64,000 bases of DNA from Scylla paramamosain (taxonomy: Eukaryota; Arthropoda; Malacostraca; Decapoda; Portunidae), in NCBI RefSeq assembly GCF_035594125.1, contig NC_087151.1:15891501-15955500 (forward strand), given 5' to 3'. How positions within the stretch are numbered: the first letter of the stretch is position 1; every line of letters starts with the position of its first letter. The notes under the pieces are model-generated. The model ran no database searches. It had not been told where the DNA came from and worked only from the letters and a program-made list of their open reading frames with translations. The translations under genes and the position numbers were made by a program. Below are positions 1 through 10,819 of the stretch, piece after piece.

Positions 1-225
1 AAGGAAAAGGATAGGCATGATCACTCTAATTACAAAGGTATCAATTTATTGAGTGTGGTAGGTAAGGTGTATGGGAAGCTATTAATAAAGAGAATTAAAG
101 AAGGTACAGATGGAGTATTGTGTAATGTACAAGGAGGCTTCAGGAGAGGGAGGGGCCATGTGGATCAGGCATTTGCTGTAACACAAACTTGTGAAAGTAT
201 TTAGCCAAAGGGAAAGAAGCATAGC

Positions 226-602
226 TGTGTGCAAAAAAAAAAAAAAATTATCACAATAACTGATAAACTGGTAACGATAACCTTATCGACAATAACTGAT
301 AATTGATAATGCAATAAATTCATCCAAATATAAATTCAAATCTTTATTTTTATCTTTATCTTAAGAACTTGGAAAAATCTTAGAAAAAATTCAGATTCAA
401 TGTTTATTGTCTCTTCACTAATGAAAAGTATTAAGTAAAATAACTACATTTAATTTTGAAAATTTAAAACTTCAACATGCTCATGTTCCAAAAAATAAAA
501 TTATTGATTATCACTAGTTTGAATCAATAACGGAAAAAAAAATAATCAGATAACCGATAACCTGATGTTGTTATCGTGATAATTTACCATGATAATCCCA
601 CC
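226..602 (-). mobile_element. Copy 1 of GATAA-rich non-autonomous repeat
   Basis: An AT-rich insertion interrupts the LINE at 225/603. Both ends carry TTATCA/TGATAA motifs in opposite orientation (near 245-290 and 550-597). The middle has no ORF. The reverse complement aligns end to end with 37136-37634, including a shared core (GGAACATGAG near 480 on the minus strand, and TTAGTGAAGAGACA). Two copies at unrelated sites, one interrupting a coding sequence, make it a mobile repeat. The subterminal inverted motifs suggest a DNA transposon derivative, possibly hAT-like. That class is inferred, since no convincing target duplication is visible. Confidence 0.7.
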
Positions 603-688
603 TATGGAAAAAATGGAATTGAGGCTTTTATGGATTTAGAATAGGAATATGACAAAACTGATATGGAAAGAATGTGGAATGTCTTGAT

Positions 689-689
<1 letters not shown>

Positions 690-729
<40 letters not shown>

Positions 730-1078
730 CGGTTTATTATTTAGGCAGTTAACAAACTGAAAATGTACAGAGGGGGTGGAGAAATACTTAACATTAATCC
801 TAAAGGTAAGTCTAATCTAGAAGGGACTATTGTTTGATGGCTTGCACCATGGTGGGAATCGCCCTGAGTCTGTACCGGTCCGTGCGCGGCGCCTTTAGGG
901 GCGTTATCTTGTTGTGGTGTCTGGTGGCACGGACCGGGCGAGGCGCGTCAGGCGGCAGCATGTGTCTGAGACGTGGATGATGCAGTAGTCCCCTTACAAA
1001 CTTCTCCAGAGCCTCTCGGGGCCTGGTGGATAGTCTGGATAGACTCAGGGTGGTCAGGGCTTCTTCATAATGTTGTAT
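690..1078 (-). mobile_element. 3' end of a second LINE with (TAA)n tail, inserted in the first
   Basis: On the minus strand, about 82 codons end at a TAG (827-829). Motifs include YEEALTTLSLSRL, FVRGLLHHPRLRHMLPP and DRYRLRAIPTMVQ, typical of the extreme C-terminus of arthropod non-LTR reverse transcriptases. After the stop come about 100 bp of 3' UTR and a (TTA)n tail (690-728 on the plus strand). A microsatellite-like tail is the usual 3' end of such LINEs. The insertion sits exactly between two codon-collinear blocks of the plus-strand RTE-like LINE, so it is the younger of the two. It is GC-rich (840-1060) compared with its surroundings. Confidence 0.75.
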
Positions 1079-1561
1079 GGCATAGGTGGTAGGTTGTTAA
1101 AAGGGGTGAAGAGTTTTTATGAGAATAATAGAGCATGTGTAAAAGTAGGAAACAGCACAAGTGAATGGTTTCAGGGATGTGTAATATCACCATGGCTGCA
1201 TAATATCCATGGATGGTGTGGTGAAGGAAGTTAATGTTAGAATGTTGGGTGGAGGATTGGGTGTGGTAACAGCAGAGGATGAAGAATGGAGTGTGAGTCA
1301 TTTGGGGCATTTGCAATAGTCTAAAAAAACTGCCAGATTCACCAGCTGATGTAATTTTACACAAAAAAATTTTGTACATTGGAAAAAATCTTTACATTAT
1401 TTGTGTGTTATCAAGCCAACTATAGTCCACCATTCTGAAACCAGTGTTTGGGTGGGGTCAAGCCTGGTATTTCCCTACTTGCAGCATTGTCATGTTTCTT
1501 CTACTCTGGTTGGTGAAAGATGGCCTGGCACCATTAGGTTTTTGATGTTCTCTGACCTGAC

Positions 1562-1563
<2 letters not shown>

Positions 1564-1634
<71 letters not shown>

Positions 1635-1642
1635 CGCACACC
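1564..1642. repeat. (TG)n(CG)n microsatellite
   Basis: Dinucleotide run of TG passing into CG. The THTHTH and CVCVCV open frames across it are simple-repeat artefacts. Confidence 0.97.
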
Positions 1643-1712
1643 ACATATGGTTATAAATTTTATGAAGTGAGTGAGATATTGATTGACAGTATGATCCTTG
1701 ATAGTATGTTTC

Positions 1713-2668
<956 letters not shown>

Positions 2669-3300
2669 CTTTTTTTTTTTTTTATAAAAAAAAAAGCTCA
2701 CTGAGGTGCCAGTCCCCAGACAGAAATTGCAGGATAAGTGTCTTGAAACATCCCTCTTGAAAGAGTTCAAATCATAGGAAGGTAGAAATACAGAAGCAGG
2801 CAGGGAGTTCAAGAGTGTATCAGAGAAAGGGATGAATGATTAAGAATACTGGTTAACTCTTACATTAGAGAGGTGGACAGAATAGAGGTGAGAGAAAGAA
2901 GAAAATCTTGCACAGCAAGGCTATGGCAGAAGGGGAGGCATGCAGTTAACAAGATCAGAAGAGTAGTTGGCATGAAAATAGTGGTAGAAGATAGCAAGAG
3001 ATGGAACATTGCAGCAATGAGAAAGAGGCTGAAGACAGAGGAGAGGAGTTGATGAAATTAAAATATTTTGATTCCACCCTGTCTAAAAGAGTGGTATGAG
3101 TGGAACCTTGCCATATATGTGAAGCATACTCCATTCATGGGCAGATAAGGCCCCTGTACAAAGTTAGCAGCTGGAGGGGTGAGAAAAACTGGCAGAAATG
3201 ACTCAGAACACCTAACTTCATAGAAGCTGTTTTAGCTAAAGATGAGATGTGAAGTTTAGATTATAAGTAAAGGTCAGACTGTGGATGTTCAGTGTTCAGT
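2669..3300 (-). mobile_element. Jockey-like LINE (family J), 5'-truncated copy 1
   Basis: This minus-strand copy matches the 3' end of the near-complete element at 52429-55735 throughout. Shared signatures include the C-terminal coding stretch for FKREVSRHL, the histidine/serine-rich LINSSPLTDCLQPLSH region, and a T-rich 3' end (poly-T at about 2670-2685 on the plus strand). It stops matching near 3300, so it is a typical 5'-truncated insertion of about 630 bp. Many substitutions and frame breaks show it is old. Confidence 0.85.
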
Positions 3301-3618
3301 TTACATTGTGTTTCTGAATGTCTTTGCTGAGTTGCCATTTTCTTCTTTGGAAATACAACCCATCTTTTCACATCTTGATTTTTCTTTTTTTTTTATGTGT
3401 TTGTGCAGTCAATCACAGCACATGTGTAGACTGAAGTTTTGCAACAGGACTGAAAACTCATATCTCCCACTTTGGGTTTTTAGGTGTTTTGGAGAAGTTG
3501 TTCATGGTATTGGTCAATCCTTTAATCTCTGCATGGTTTCGGCTGTCACATTAATCTGGCAACACAGATAATACCTGCTCAACTTTTGGGATTTACCAGA
3601 TAAAACATTAGTTTCTGT
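3301..3618. other. No gene recognised
   Basis: An open frame of 96 codons spans 3281-3571, but it has no recognisable motif, starts inside the LINE fragment and is Phe/Leu-rich from T-rich DNA. I do not treat it as a gene. Confidence 0.5.
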
Positions 3619-3970
3619 AGATGTAGTTATAGGACAGCACTGCGGATTGTTGGGTTTGGCAATGCCGAAAGGAACTGAGAATGCAGGATCCTGCTGTATT
3701 GGAAGTCAGTCAGATGGAAGCAGATTGATTGTGAGGTTGTACAGTTATGGTAGTTTCTGAGGTTGACTAGGAGGTCCTGCGCTGCTCTGAGATTCCAGAA
3801 GGCGTAGCTTAAGGAGGAAGAGAGAGTAGAGGTTTCCCAGCATCAGTTTGTAGTGTTGGGGAAAGATTTGTTTATGCACACTGCCATTTATCTGCTCTCT
3901 GCCTGTACATTGAGTAAGTATACTATTGTTTTTTCCCCTTGAAATTAATTTGATTGATCTGACTATAAGC
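3619..3970. repeat. Unclassified dispersed repeat (family U), copy 1
   Basis: Roughly 350 bp that aligns collinearly with 10233-10585. Shared landmarks are the start TAGTTATAGG, the centre AGGAGGTCCTG and the end ATCTGACTA. No terminal inverted repeats, poly(A) tail or RT motif are visible. The copies differ at roughly one base in four to five by eye, so the family is old. It could be a SINE-like or LINE-derived repeat. Confidence 0.7.
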
Positions 3971-3986
3971 TATCTAGGCCTCAACA

Positions 3987-4353
3987 ATGGAAGGGAAGTT
4001 CAAAGTGTCATCGGATGTGATAAAGCCATTCACTGGAGAGGGTGACATGATGGCATGATTGAAGAAAGTGAAATTGGTGACCAAGCTGCAAAATATAACA
4101 GCTCTACCAAGTTTTATGCCATTATATTTGGAAAGTGTTGCCTTAGCAATATATCTAGAGATGAAAGAAAATGAGTGAGCCGATGCTGGTAAGATTGAGT
4201 CCCGGTTGACAGAAGTGTTAACTGATGGGTGATTTGTGGCATATAGGATGTTAGTGAACATGAGGTGGACTGGTGAACAAATGGATATGTCAATGAGATG
4301 AGATTGGCTGGCCTGGCAGGATTTGAGCATATTTGTTGTGGACTGAGATGTTG
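3987..4353 (+). pseudogene. Gag-like fragment
   Basis: Starting at an ATG at 3987 the frame reads motifs such as KPFTGEGDMMA and LKKVKLVTKLQNI, then LPSFMPLYLESVALAIYLEM, then RWTGEQMDM. This acidic opening, a repeated Lys/Leu helix and a MEM/E-rich block are typical of capsid regions of metazoan LTR retrotransposons. In-frame stops (TGA or TAG replacing Trp, Gln or similar) occur at several sites. Family assignment rests on pattern recognition only. Confidence 0.6.
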
Positions 4354-4370
4354 CATGTATTTGGTATTTA

Positions 4371-5570
4371 AAGGCTACCAGAAACTCGCAAATATTTTCA
4401 TATTCTAATTAATTACTGCTGATTATTTACATTTCTTACAAGTCAAAATTTCTCACACATTCATCTTCAGATCATTCAGAGTTATTAGGTGTCACTTTAT
4501 ATCTCTTCAACATATTGATCAACACAATCATCGTGCAAAACACAGACAATATCAATTGCATAACCATAACAGATATTCAGTCAGCACAATTAATGTTCAG
4601 TCAGAAAAAATACATATCAGCATCACATCAATTACAAGAAACATTCCATAATTAAGTAAATCTTTGTGCATCATACAAACCTGTCATACCAAACATAAAA
4701 CATCAAATTAACATCGTACTCCTCCTTTAATAAGATAATTGATTTATAGATTGCATTATGCTTTCAAGCTCCACTTACTTTTAAGTTATTCCGTCCATCT
4801 TGACCCCTCTCTGGTCAGGCTCTCCGGAATCTCTGACTCTCTGTCTGCTACTCTCTGCTACTGAATTATTCCACTGTTGATGCTATAATATACAGTTGTT
4901 TGGGACTGCCTATTTCCTTCAGAAAATTATCTTTATTTTCATAACATTTTACATATCTACCATTCACTTTGCTCATTTACGCATATGATCCGTCCACAGG
5001 CGTGGTACTTGATACAGACGCGAGTCAGAGGGTAGGAGCAGTTTGCAGGCGGAGCGTAAGTGGGTGTGGGTATTTTTGTATAGGTTGACTTGTCCTTCCT
5101 GGTGCCTCACATCTCCTGGCCGACCCTCAGGTCTCCTGGCCTCCCGTCTCCTGACCTACTTTCACTTTCACATTGCTTTCTCAGCCTTGTCCCTGCTATC
5201 ATTACCATTAATCCCTCTTTGAGCCAGGCTGCCTTCCCAAGTTTTATGGTCATCTTCCTTTTGTGGACTGCCTGGGTCTGTGTCCATGTTTGTGTTTTCT
5301 TGGCTCCCTCGATATGAAGTGGTAATTACCTTTCCTTTTCCAGGTAGTATGACCACTTGTTATTCTCCCTATTTCATTCATCTCAATTTCTTTTTTCTTC
5401 TACTTATTTTATCTTCTCTTCTTTCTTCTTCATTATTTTGTCTTTCTTCTTTCTTCTTCCATGACAGTACAATGTGGTATAGGATCACCACATATTGTAA
5501 GGCTGACATTTGTGAATGGGTTTCCTGCCTACATAGGTATGGAGGTTATGCAGGTTGAAAACCTTGCAAA
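4371..5570. other. Non-coding insertion or lost Gag region; no gene seen
   Basis: AT-rich DNA with a more GC-rich patch near 4990-5160 that repeats 'CTCCTGGCC'-type words. No protein motif links it to the flanking Gag and protease blocks, so it probably entered the LTR element later or replaced its capsid C-terminus. Confidence 0.4.
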
Positions 5571-5689
5571 AAAATGTCAGTGCCAGAGTCCTGACTGCAC
5601 ATTCGACTAGTTAAGTCGCAGCAATGGCTGTTAATCAAGCAGTCAAGTAGGTTAAGAAGTTTTTTGAGCAAGTGAGACCCGGACTTTTA

Positions 5690-6172
5690 AAGGACAGTGT
5701 TTCTGATGTGGAGGACCACACATGACGAGCTTCTGCAAGGAGCAAAGACCAATTGTGTGCTTTAGTTGCGGGAAAGGACACATGGCCATGCACTGTGACC
5801 AGGGAAACAAGAAGAGGGGGCTGTTGTGCCAGCAGCTATCCCTTCAACAGAATAAAAGTGCCAAATGTGCTGCCAGTTGTTGAGGTGTTGTTAAAGGGAG
5901 CAGTGGTGCGTGCATTGGTTGACACTGGGTGTTCAACTATGGTGGTGAAGTCTTATCTGGTGGACTGTTGTAAGGGAGAGAGATGTATGTTTGCATTTGA
6001 TGGAAGAGAAGTCAAATGCAAAGATGAATGTTGGATTGAGCTGGTTGTGGGTGGGATACACCTGGAAGTGGAAGCAGTAGCGATTGGTGAAATTGCCAAT
6101 GGTGTTGACATGATGATGAGGATGGATGTTGTTGAACATTTGGGGGTGTCACTATCAGTAAAGGGACTGTGA
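5690..6172 (+). pseudogene. Zinc knuckles and aspartic protease of the LTR element
   Basis: Near 5697-5800 two short Cys-His boxes follow each other. The first reads CF*CGGPHMTSFC (a TGA replaces one residue); the second reads CFSCGKGHMAMHC. Both have C-x2-C-x3-H-x4-C spacing, one residue shorter than the usual retroviral knuckle. After a frame change, 5860-6172 carries the protease signature ALVDTGCSTMVV with its single catalytic Asp, then the LxVDxxxRMDVVEHLG region. Such proteases act as dimers on the Gag-Pol polyprotein. The breaks make it non-functional. Confidence 0.8.
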
Positions 6173-6250
6173 GATTTGGAGAGGGCCACTGTTTGGCAGC
6201 TGCTGTGGAAGACCAAAGAAGGTATGAAGAGAAAGGCAGTGTGTGTTTAA

Positions 6251-7051
6251 TTGAAGATATGGATTTTACCATGGTTTGATGGCAGGTATCGGACTGTTAG
6301 CTGGTACTGGAAAGCAGATAAACCACCTGGATTAAAGAACTCATTCTCCTGCTATGACAAGCAGTTGACTGGGAGGAAAAGAGAGGAGTTTGAGAAAGAG
6401 ATAGAGCACTGGATAGATGAAGGTATCCTTATACCATGGAAGGAGGAAGTTGAAAGTGGGATTTTGCTGCTAATGGCAGTTGAACAGCTGACTAAGAGGA
6501 AAGTACATCCTGTTTTGGATTATCGGGAGTTGAGTGCATATGTAAAAAGTCACACAGGAGATGAGGTGACTGATGTGTGCAGTGAGGTTATGCATGAGTG
6601 GAGACAGTTGAAGGGAGATGTGACTCTTGATCTTAAATTCATTTATCCACAAATAAAGGTTGCAAGTGAATTACGGAAATATCAGCTAGTCAGATACGAA
6701 CGCCTAATGTTTTGCTTGACTTGATTGGGTTTTGGGTTAAATTGTGCACTGTGCATCATGGCAAAAATCCTGAAAACTGTGTTGGCTAAGTCAGAGAGGA
6801 TACAGCAGGCCACAAGCTTTGATAACATCTTGGTGGATGAGTCATGGGTGTCTGCTAAAGAACTAGTTAGCCATCTAAATTGGTTTGGTCTGGTTACAAA
6901 GCCACCAGAGCCTCTGGATGAAGGAGCAGCACTTGGACTTCAGCTTCAGAAGAATGAGAAGGCTGAGTTCATGTTTTCTTGGGGGAACGAGCTGCCATGC
7001 ATCATGGAAAATCTTACAAAATCTTGCTTGAGATCGATGGTTGCTTGGTAG
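6251..7051 (+). pseudogene. Reverse transcriptase remnant of the LTR element
   Basis: Two consecutive open blocks (6251-6724, 6725-7051) are separated only by a TGA where the family has Arg. The first has REEFEKEIEHWIDEGILIPW, HPVLDYREL and DLKFIYPQIKV, corresponding to RT fingers and the first palm Asp. The second begins LGFGLNCALCIMAKILK and continues into FDNILVDE, where the catalytic Tyr-x-Asp-Asp box should be. The box has lost residues (FDN in place of YIDD), so the enzyme could not polymerise. Confidence 0.8.
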
Positions 7052-7191
7052 AGAATGCTGCCTGGCTAAGAAAGGAAAGTGATTATAATCATATAAATAT
7101 GCTAGAGTTGGAGGCAATCTTGAAAGGGGTTAACCTCTACATGGTGGCAATCCTCCTATTGAGGCATGGGTGTGATTTTCACTTGTGGTGA
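6979..7191 (+). pseudogene. RNase H-like end of the LTR element
   Basis: Residues ENAAWLRKESDYNHINMLEL and EAILKGVNLYM match the usual RNase H segment following RT, in which a Glu on the first helix is catalytic. The sequence ends at a 13-bp inverted repeat (7170-7200), and no integrase follows. Confidence 0.6.
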
Positions 7192-7200
7192 AAATCACAC
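7170..7200. repeat. 13-bp perfect inverted repeat, 5-nt loop
   Basis: Arms at 7170-7182 (GTGTGATTTTCAC) and 7188-7200 are exact reverse complements around TTGTG. The outer flanks extend the pairing imperfectly (ATTGAGG against CCTCAAT). It sits where the LTR element's coding sequence stops. Confidence 0.9.
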
Positions 7201-7577
7201 ACCTCAATTCAAAGTTTGGCATCCTTTTTTCACTCAGTAGGCTCTGGAGGCACCTGGCAACTATATCCTGCTTGCTGATGACTCCTTCCCCCTGTACATA
7301 CAAGCGTGAGTCATAATTTCATGAATGATGGAGGAGGTATCTGGCAGCTCCAGTGATTCGCCAGGTGGAGCGGGTGGACCATTTATGTTCACAAAACACT
7401 GACTTTGATGAATTTATTTGTGATTGTTCTTCTGATAGTGATTACATACCCATTGATGGGGATGATGAGGAAGATAGTGTGACTTTGACAGTGACAGCAG
7501 CAGTAGCTGGGATAGTGACAGTAACCATGATTCTGACCTCCAAATCACATCCTCATCACACATGTCATTGTCATGAA
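7201..7577 (+). other. Acidic Asp/Ser-rich segment of unknown origin
   Basis: Between 7380 and 7570 two overlapping frames read FDEFICDCSSDSDYIP and SDSSSSWDSDSNHDSD. This style is seen at the N-terminus of piggyBac-type transposases (compare the one ending at 17750), but no transposase core follows. It could be a stray fragment of such a gene; function is not assignable. Confidence 0.25.
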
Positions 7578-9622
7578 AAGTGAGAACTCTTGGAGTAATA
7601 CACTATTAAACTGGGTGGTGGAAAACTTGATGACTCAGTGGGTTGATTGTGATACCAAATTTAGTGGAAGAGATAAACCATCCAGACTTGATTTAGTGTT
7701 TACCAAGGACATGGAAATTATTGAAACTACACTATGATAACCCTCTAGGGTGAAAGTGATCATGTGTAGATCAAATTTAATTTGAAAATGAAAATGTAAT
7801 CATTGATGAAAATTATAAGGTAAAAAGATTTAAATATGATAAAGCTGACTTTGAAAAATTAAAAAAGTACTTTGTTACTGTGGACTGGAAAGACTCTGAA
7901 GATGCAGATGTTCAAGAAATATAGGATGAATTTATAAGGATATATAATTCTGCTGTGGAGAAATTTTGTACCTAGAGAAGGAGCAAGATGTAGAAAGGGT
8001 AAGGAATGGTTCAATACAAAATGTTAAAAGGCTAGAAATTGTAAGTTAAATGCTTGGAACAGATGGAAGAAGAGGAAAATTGAGAACAGATGGGAGGTAT
8101 ATATTGATGCTAGAAACAAGTACATTGAGATAATAAGAATGGAGAGAAGAAACTATATTGTGAAAGAGATATAATAGAAAAGTGTATGAATGAACTCAAA
8201 CTATTCTTTAGTCATATTAATGGGAAGATGAAGAAGGGTGTAACAAGATTGAAAGTTAAAGGAAAAGTCTATGAGGATGCACAGGACATGGCAGAGGTTA
8301 CGAGCAATAGTTTCAGATTGATATTTATTGTGGAAGGGGAGTTTGATGCTGGAAGGGATAAGTTGGTGAGGAATATATTAAGTACAGTCCCAGTCAGTTA
8401 TAAGGAAATACTTAAGATGATGAAAGAACCTGATGTAAATAAAGCATCTGGTCCAGATGGAGTATCAAACTGGATATTGAAGGAATGTATAGAACAACTG
8501 GCTAAAATTCACGGTCTAGTGGTGACATCACTATCACATGGAAGAGTACCAAAAGACTGGAAGAGAGCAAATATCACACCAATATTCAAAGGAAGAAATA
8601 AGGAGAACCCACTAAATTATAGACCAGTGTCCTTGACTAGTTTAGTAGGAAAACTATGTGAAAGAACAATAAAGGAAAGATGGATGGAACATTTGGAAAG
8701 AGACAAAATTTTGGTAAATTGTTAATTTGGATTTAGAAGGGGAAGATCATGCTCCATGAACTTATTGTTTTTTTTTTTTTTTATTCAGGGGTAGTCAGTA
8801 TTGTGCAGGAGAGGGTGAATGGGTAGATGGTGTCTACTTAGGCTTGAAGAAAGTGTTTGACAAAGTACCACACCAAAGACTGTTATGGAAGATAAAAAAA
8901 AAATTGGAAAAATTGGAGAAAGACTGCTGGAGTGGATGGAGGATTATTTGGATGATAGAGATGAGAATTGTAATACAAGACCAAAATTCATCTTGGCTGA
9001 AAGTAACTATTGGTGTCCCACATGGGTCAGTGTTGGGACCAATAATGTTTGTAATATACATGTGAATGACATAAATGAAGAAATAGATAGTTATATGGAC
9101 TTATTTGCAGATGATACTAAGCTGATGAGAATGGTAGAAAATGTAAATGACTATGGTACTGCAAGATGATTTAAATAAGATAAATAGATAGAGCAAATCT
9201 TGGCAAATGGAATTCAATTTAAGTAAATGTAAAGTAATGGAGTTTGGTAAGAGTAAAAAAAAAGAATACAATATCATTATGAAGTGGATGGTGTTGAAGT
9301 TAAAGAAATCAAAAGAAGTGGATTTGGGAGTAACAGCTACTGAAAATTTGACTCCAGACAGACACATTGATAAAGTTACTAGAGAGATGATGAATTTGTT
9401 AAAAAGAGTAAGAGTGGCATTCTCATATTTGGATAAAGAAATGTTGATTTACACGATAAGATCAAGATTGGAATATGCGGCAGTGGTGGGGTCTCCTCAT
9501 ACAAGGAGGAATATTATAAAATTGGAAAGAGTACAAAAGAGCAGTCACCAAGATGGTTCTGGAGTTGGGTAAGTCAACCTGTGAAGAGAGATTAAGAATG
9601 TTGGAAATTCCTACCCTTGAAA

Positions 9623-9699
<77 letters not shown>

Positions 9700-9984
9700 T
9701 AATAAACATTTATAAAATGATAAATTGTACGGAAAATGTGGACAAAGAATGTTTTATAAATTTAGACACACAGAGTATAAGGGGACACAGTAAGAAATTG
9801 AAGAAAGTTAACTCTATAAGAGACATCAAGAGGTGTAGTTTTCCTTCACAGAAGTGTGAACAAATGGAATGAATGCAGTGAAGACATTGTCAATGCCGTA
9901 TCTGTCCATGCTTTCAAGACCAAACTGGATAGATATAGAGACGGGATACTGAGATTACTGCCCTCCTGTAAACCACAACTAGGT

Positions 9985-9986
<2 letters not shown>
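7578..9986 (+). pseudogene. CR1-like LINE, endonuclease end to RT C-terminus
   Basis: The remnant starts inside the endonuclease (NSWSNTLLNWVVENLM, then SRLDLVFTKDMEIIE). The RT follows: SGPDGVSNWILKECIEQLA, VPKDWKRANITPIFKG, NPLNYRPVSLTSLVGKLCE, FGFRRGRSC, LKKVFDKVPHQRLLWKI, then SVLGPIMFVIY and LFADDTKLM with the catalytic Asp pair still present. The C-terminal part has NLSKCKVMEFGKSKK, RSRLEYAAVVGSPHTRRN and SVHAFKTKLDRYRDG. Stops, frameshifts and a T-run insertion (about 8767-8782) kill it. A GA microsatellite has expanded inside the coding region (9627-9696), and the 3' end runs straight into a CA tract. CR1-group placement is by motif style. Confidence 0.85.
9627..9696. repeat. (GA)n microsatellite inside LINE coding sequence
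   Basis: About 70 bp of GA lies exactly where the family encodes LENRRER. The natural GGAGAGAG codons were probably the seed. Confidence 0.95.

Positions 9987-10057
<71 letters not shown>
9987..10057. repeat. (AC)n microsatellite at LINE 3' end
   Basis: A 71-bp AC run begins immediately after ACTAGGTAA at the LINE 3' terminus, consistent with growth from a LINE tail. Confidence 0.95.
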
Positions 10058-10058
<1 letters not shown>

Positions 10059-10232
10059 TACAATTTTCTTTCCATAGGTTTATGATGAAATATAATAATA
10101 ATTTTCTTCGAAGTATCCTTGTAAAATAGGGGTGCGCCTTATGCAGAGGTGTGTCTAATATGCTGGCAAATATGGTAATTAATTAGTAGATGTAATATTG
10201 GGGCTTAAGTAATGATCTTAAGATCAAGGGAA

Positions 10233-10585
10233 CATGTAGTTATAGGGCAGCTCTGCACAGATTGTTGAGTTTGGCAATGCTGCAAGGAGCTGGAAAGGCA
10301 GGAACCTGGTGGATTGGGAGTCAGTTAGTTAGAGGTGGGTTGGTTGTGAGGTTGTACCATTGTGGCAGATCCTGGGGTTGGCCAGGAGGTCCTGTGCTGC
10401 TCTGAGGTTTTGGAAGATGTAGCTGAAGGAGGGAGAGAGATAGTAGAGGTTGCCCATCACCAGTCTGTAGTGTTGGAGAAAGGTTTGTTTATACTCATGC
10501 TTCCATTCATCTGCTCCATACCTGCACATTGAATGAGTATAATAGAGTTTCTTCCTGTTGAAATTAATTTGAGAGATCTGACTAC
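10233..10585. repeat. Unclassified dispersed repeat (family U), copy 2
   Basis: Collinear with 3619-3970. A 94-codon minus-strand frame crosses it but is not conserved in the first copy, so coding is unlikely. Confidence 0.7.
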
Positions 10586-10819
10586 AGTAGAGACCAGTGG
10601 AAAAATGTTTCAAACTAAATATATAGGGGGATACTGGAAATAAATGTGAAAATACTGAGGGCCTACTTGCAAGTATTTAGCTTATAAAACTTTTCTGTAG
10701 AGTATGCATCATCAGATCCTTTGGATACTGTTAGCATAAAAGTTTTGTAGGATCAAAGTTTTGTAGCATATAGATTGGTACAGTACATCAAGATGTATCA
10801 TGAGAGGTAGTTTTAGAAT

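Larger units (their letters stand above)
1..1345 (+). pseudogene. RTE-like LINE reverse transcriptase remnant, split by two insertions
   Basis: Three collinear plus-strand blocks encode one reverse transcriptase. Bases 1-225 read as RT fingers (motifs NYKGINLLSVVGKVYGKLL and GGFRRGRGHVDQAF). Bases 603-689 continue with GIEAFMDLE and MERMWNVL. Bases 1079-1345 continue with YGIGGRLLKGVKSFYE and WFQGCVISPWLHNI, followed one frame later by MDGVVKEVNVRML. Stops (TAG near 203, TAG in the block near 640) and a frameshift near 1220 show it is dead. The gaps are filled by a GATAA-rich repeat (226-602) and by the 3' end of another LINE (690-1078). The motif set resembles RTE/BovB-type elements; the clade name is inferred. 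The FADD active-site region is not recognisable after about 1340. Confidence 0.8.
3973..7200 (+). mobile_element. Decayed LTR retrotransposon (Gag-PR-RT-RH order)
   Basis: Plus-strand remnants occur in LTR-retrotransposon order: a Gag-like block, two zinc knuckles, an aspartic protease, a reverse transcriptase and an RNase H-like block. Many in-frame stops and frameshifts interrupt it. About 1.2 kb (4371-5570) between the Gag block and the knuckles has no coding match and is probably a later insertion. I could not identify LTRs. A Ty3/gypsy or BEL/Pao relative is possible; the decayed RT does not settle it. Confidence 0.75.

Noticed and set aside
4114..4356. Minus-strand frames at 3974-4356
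   Set aside because: They are antisense to the Gag-like block of the LTR element and have no motif.
10329..10613. 94-codon minus-strand frame as a gene
   Set aside because: It lies on a dispersed repeat and the frame is broken in the other copy at 3619-3970.
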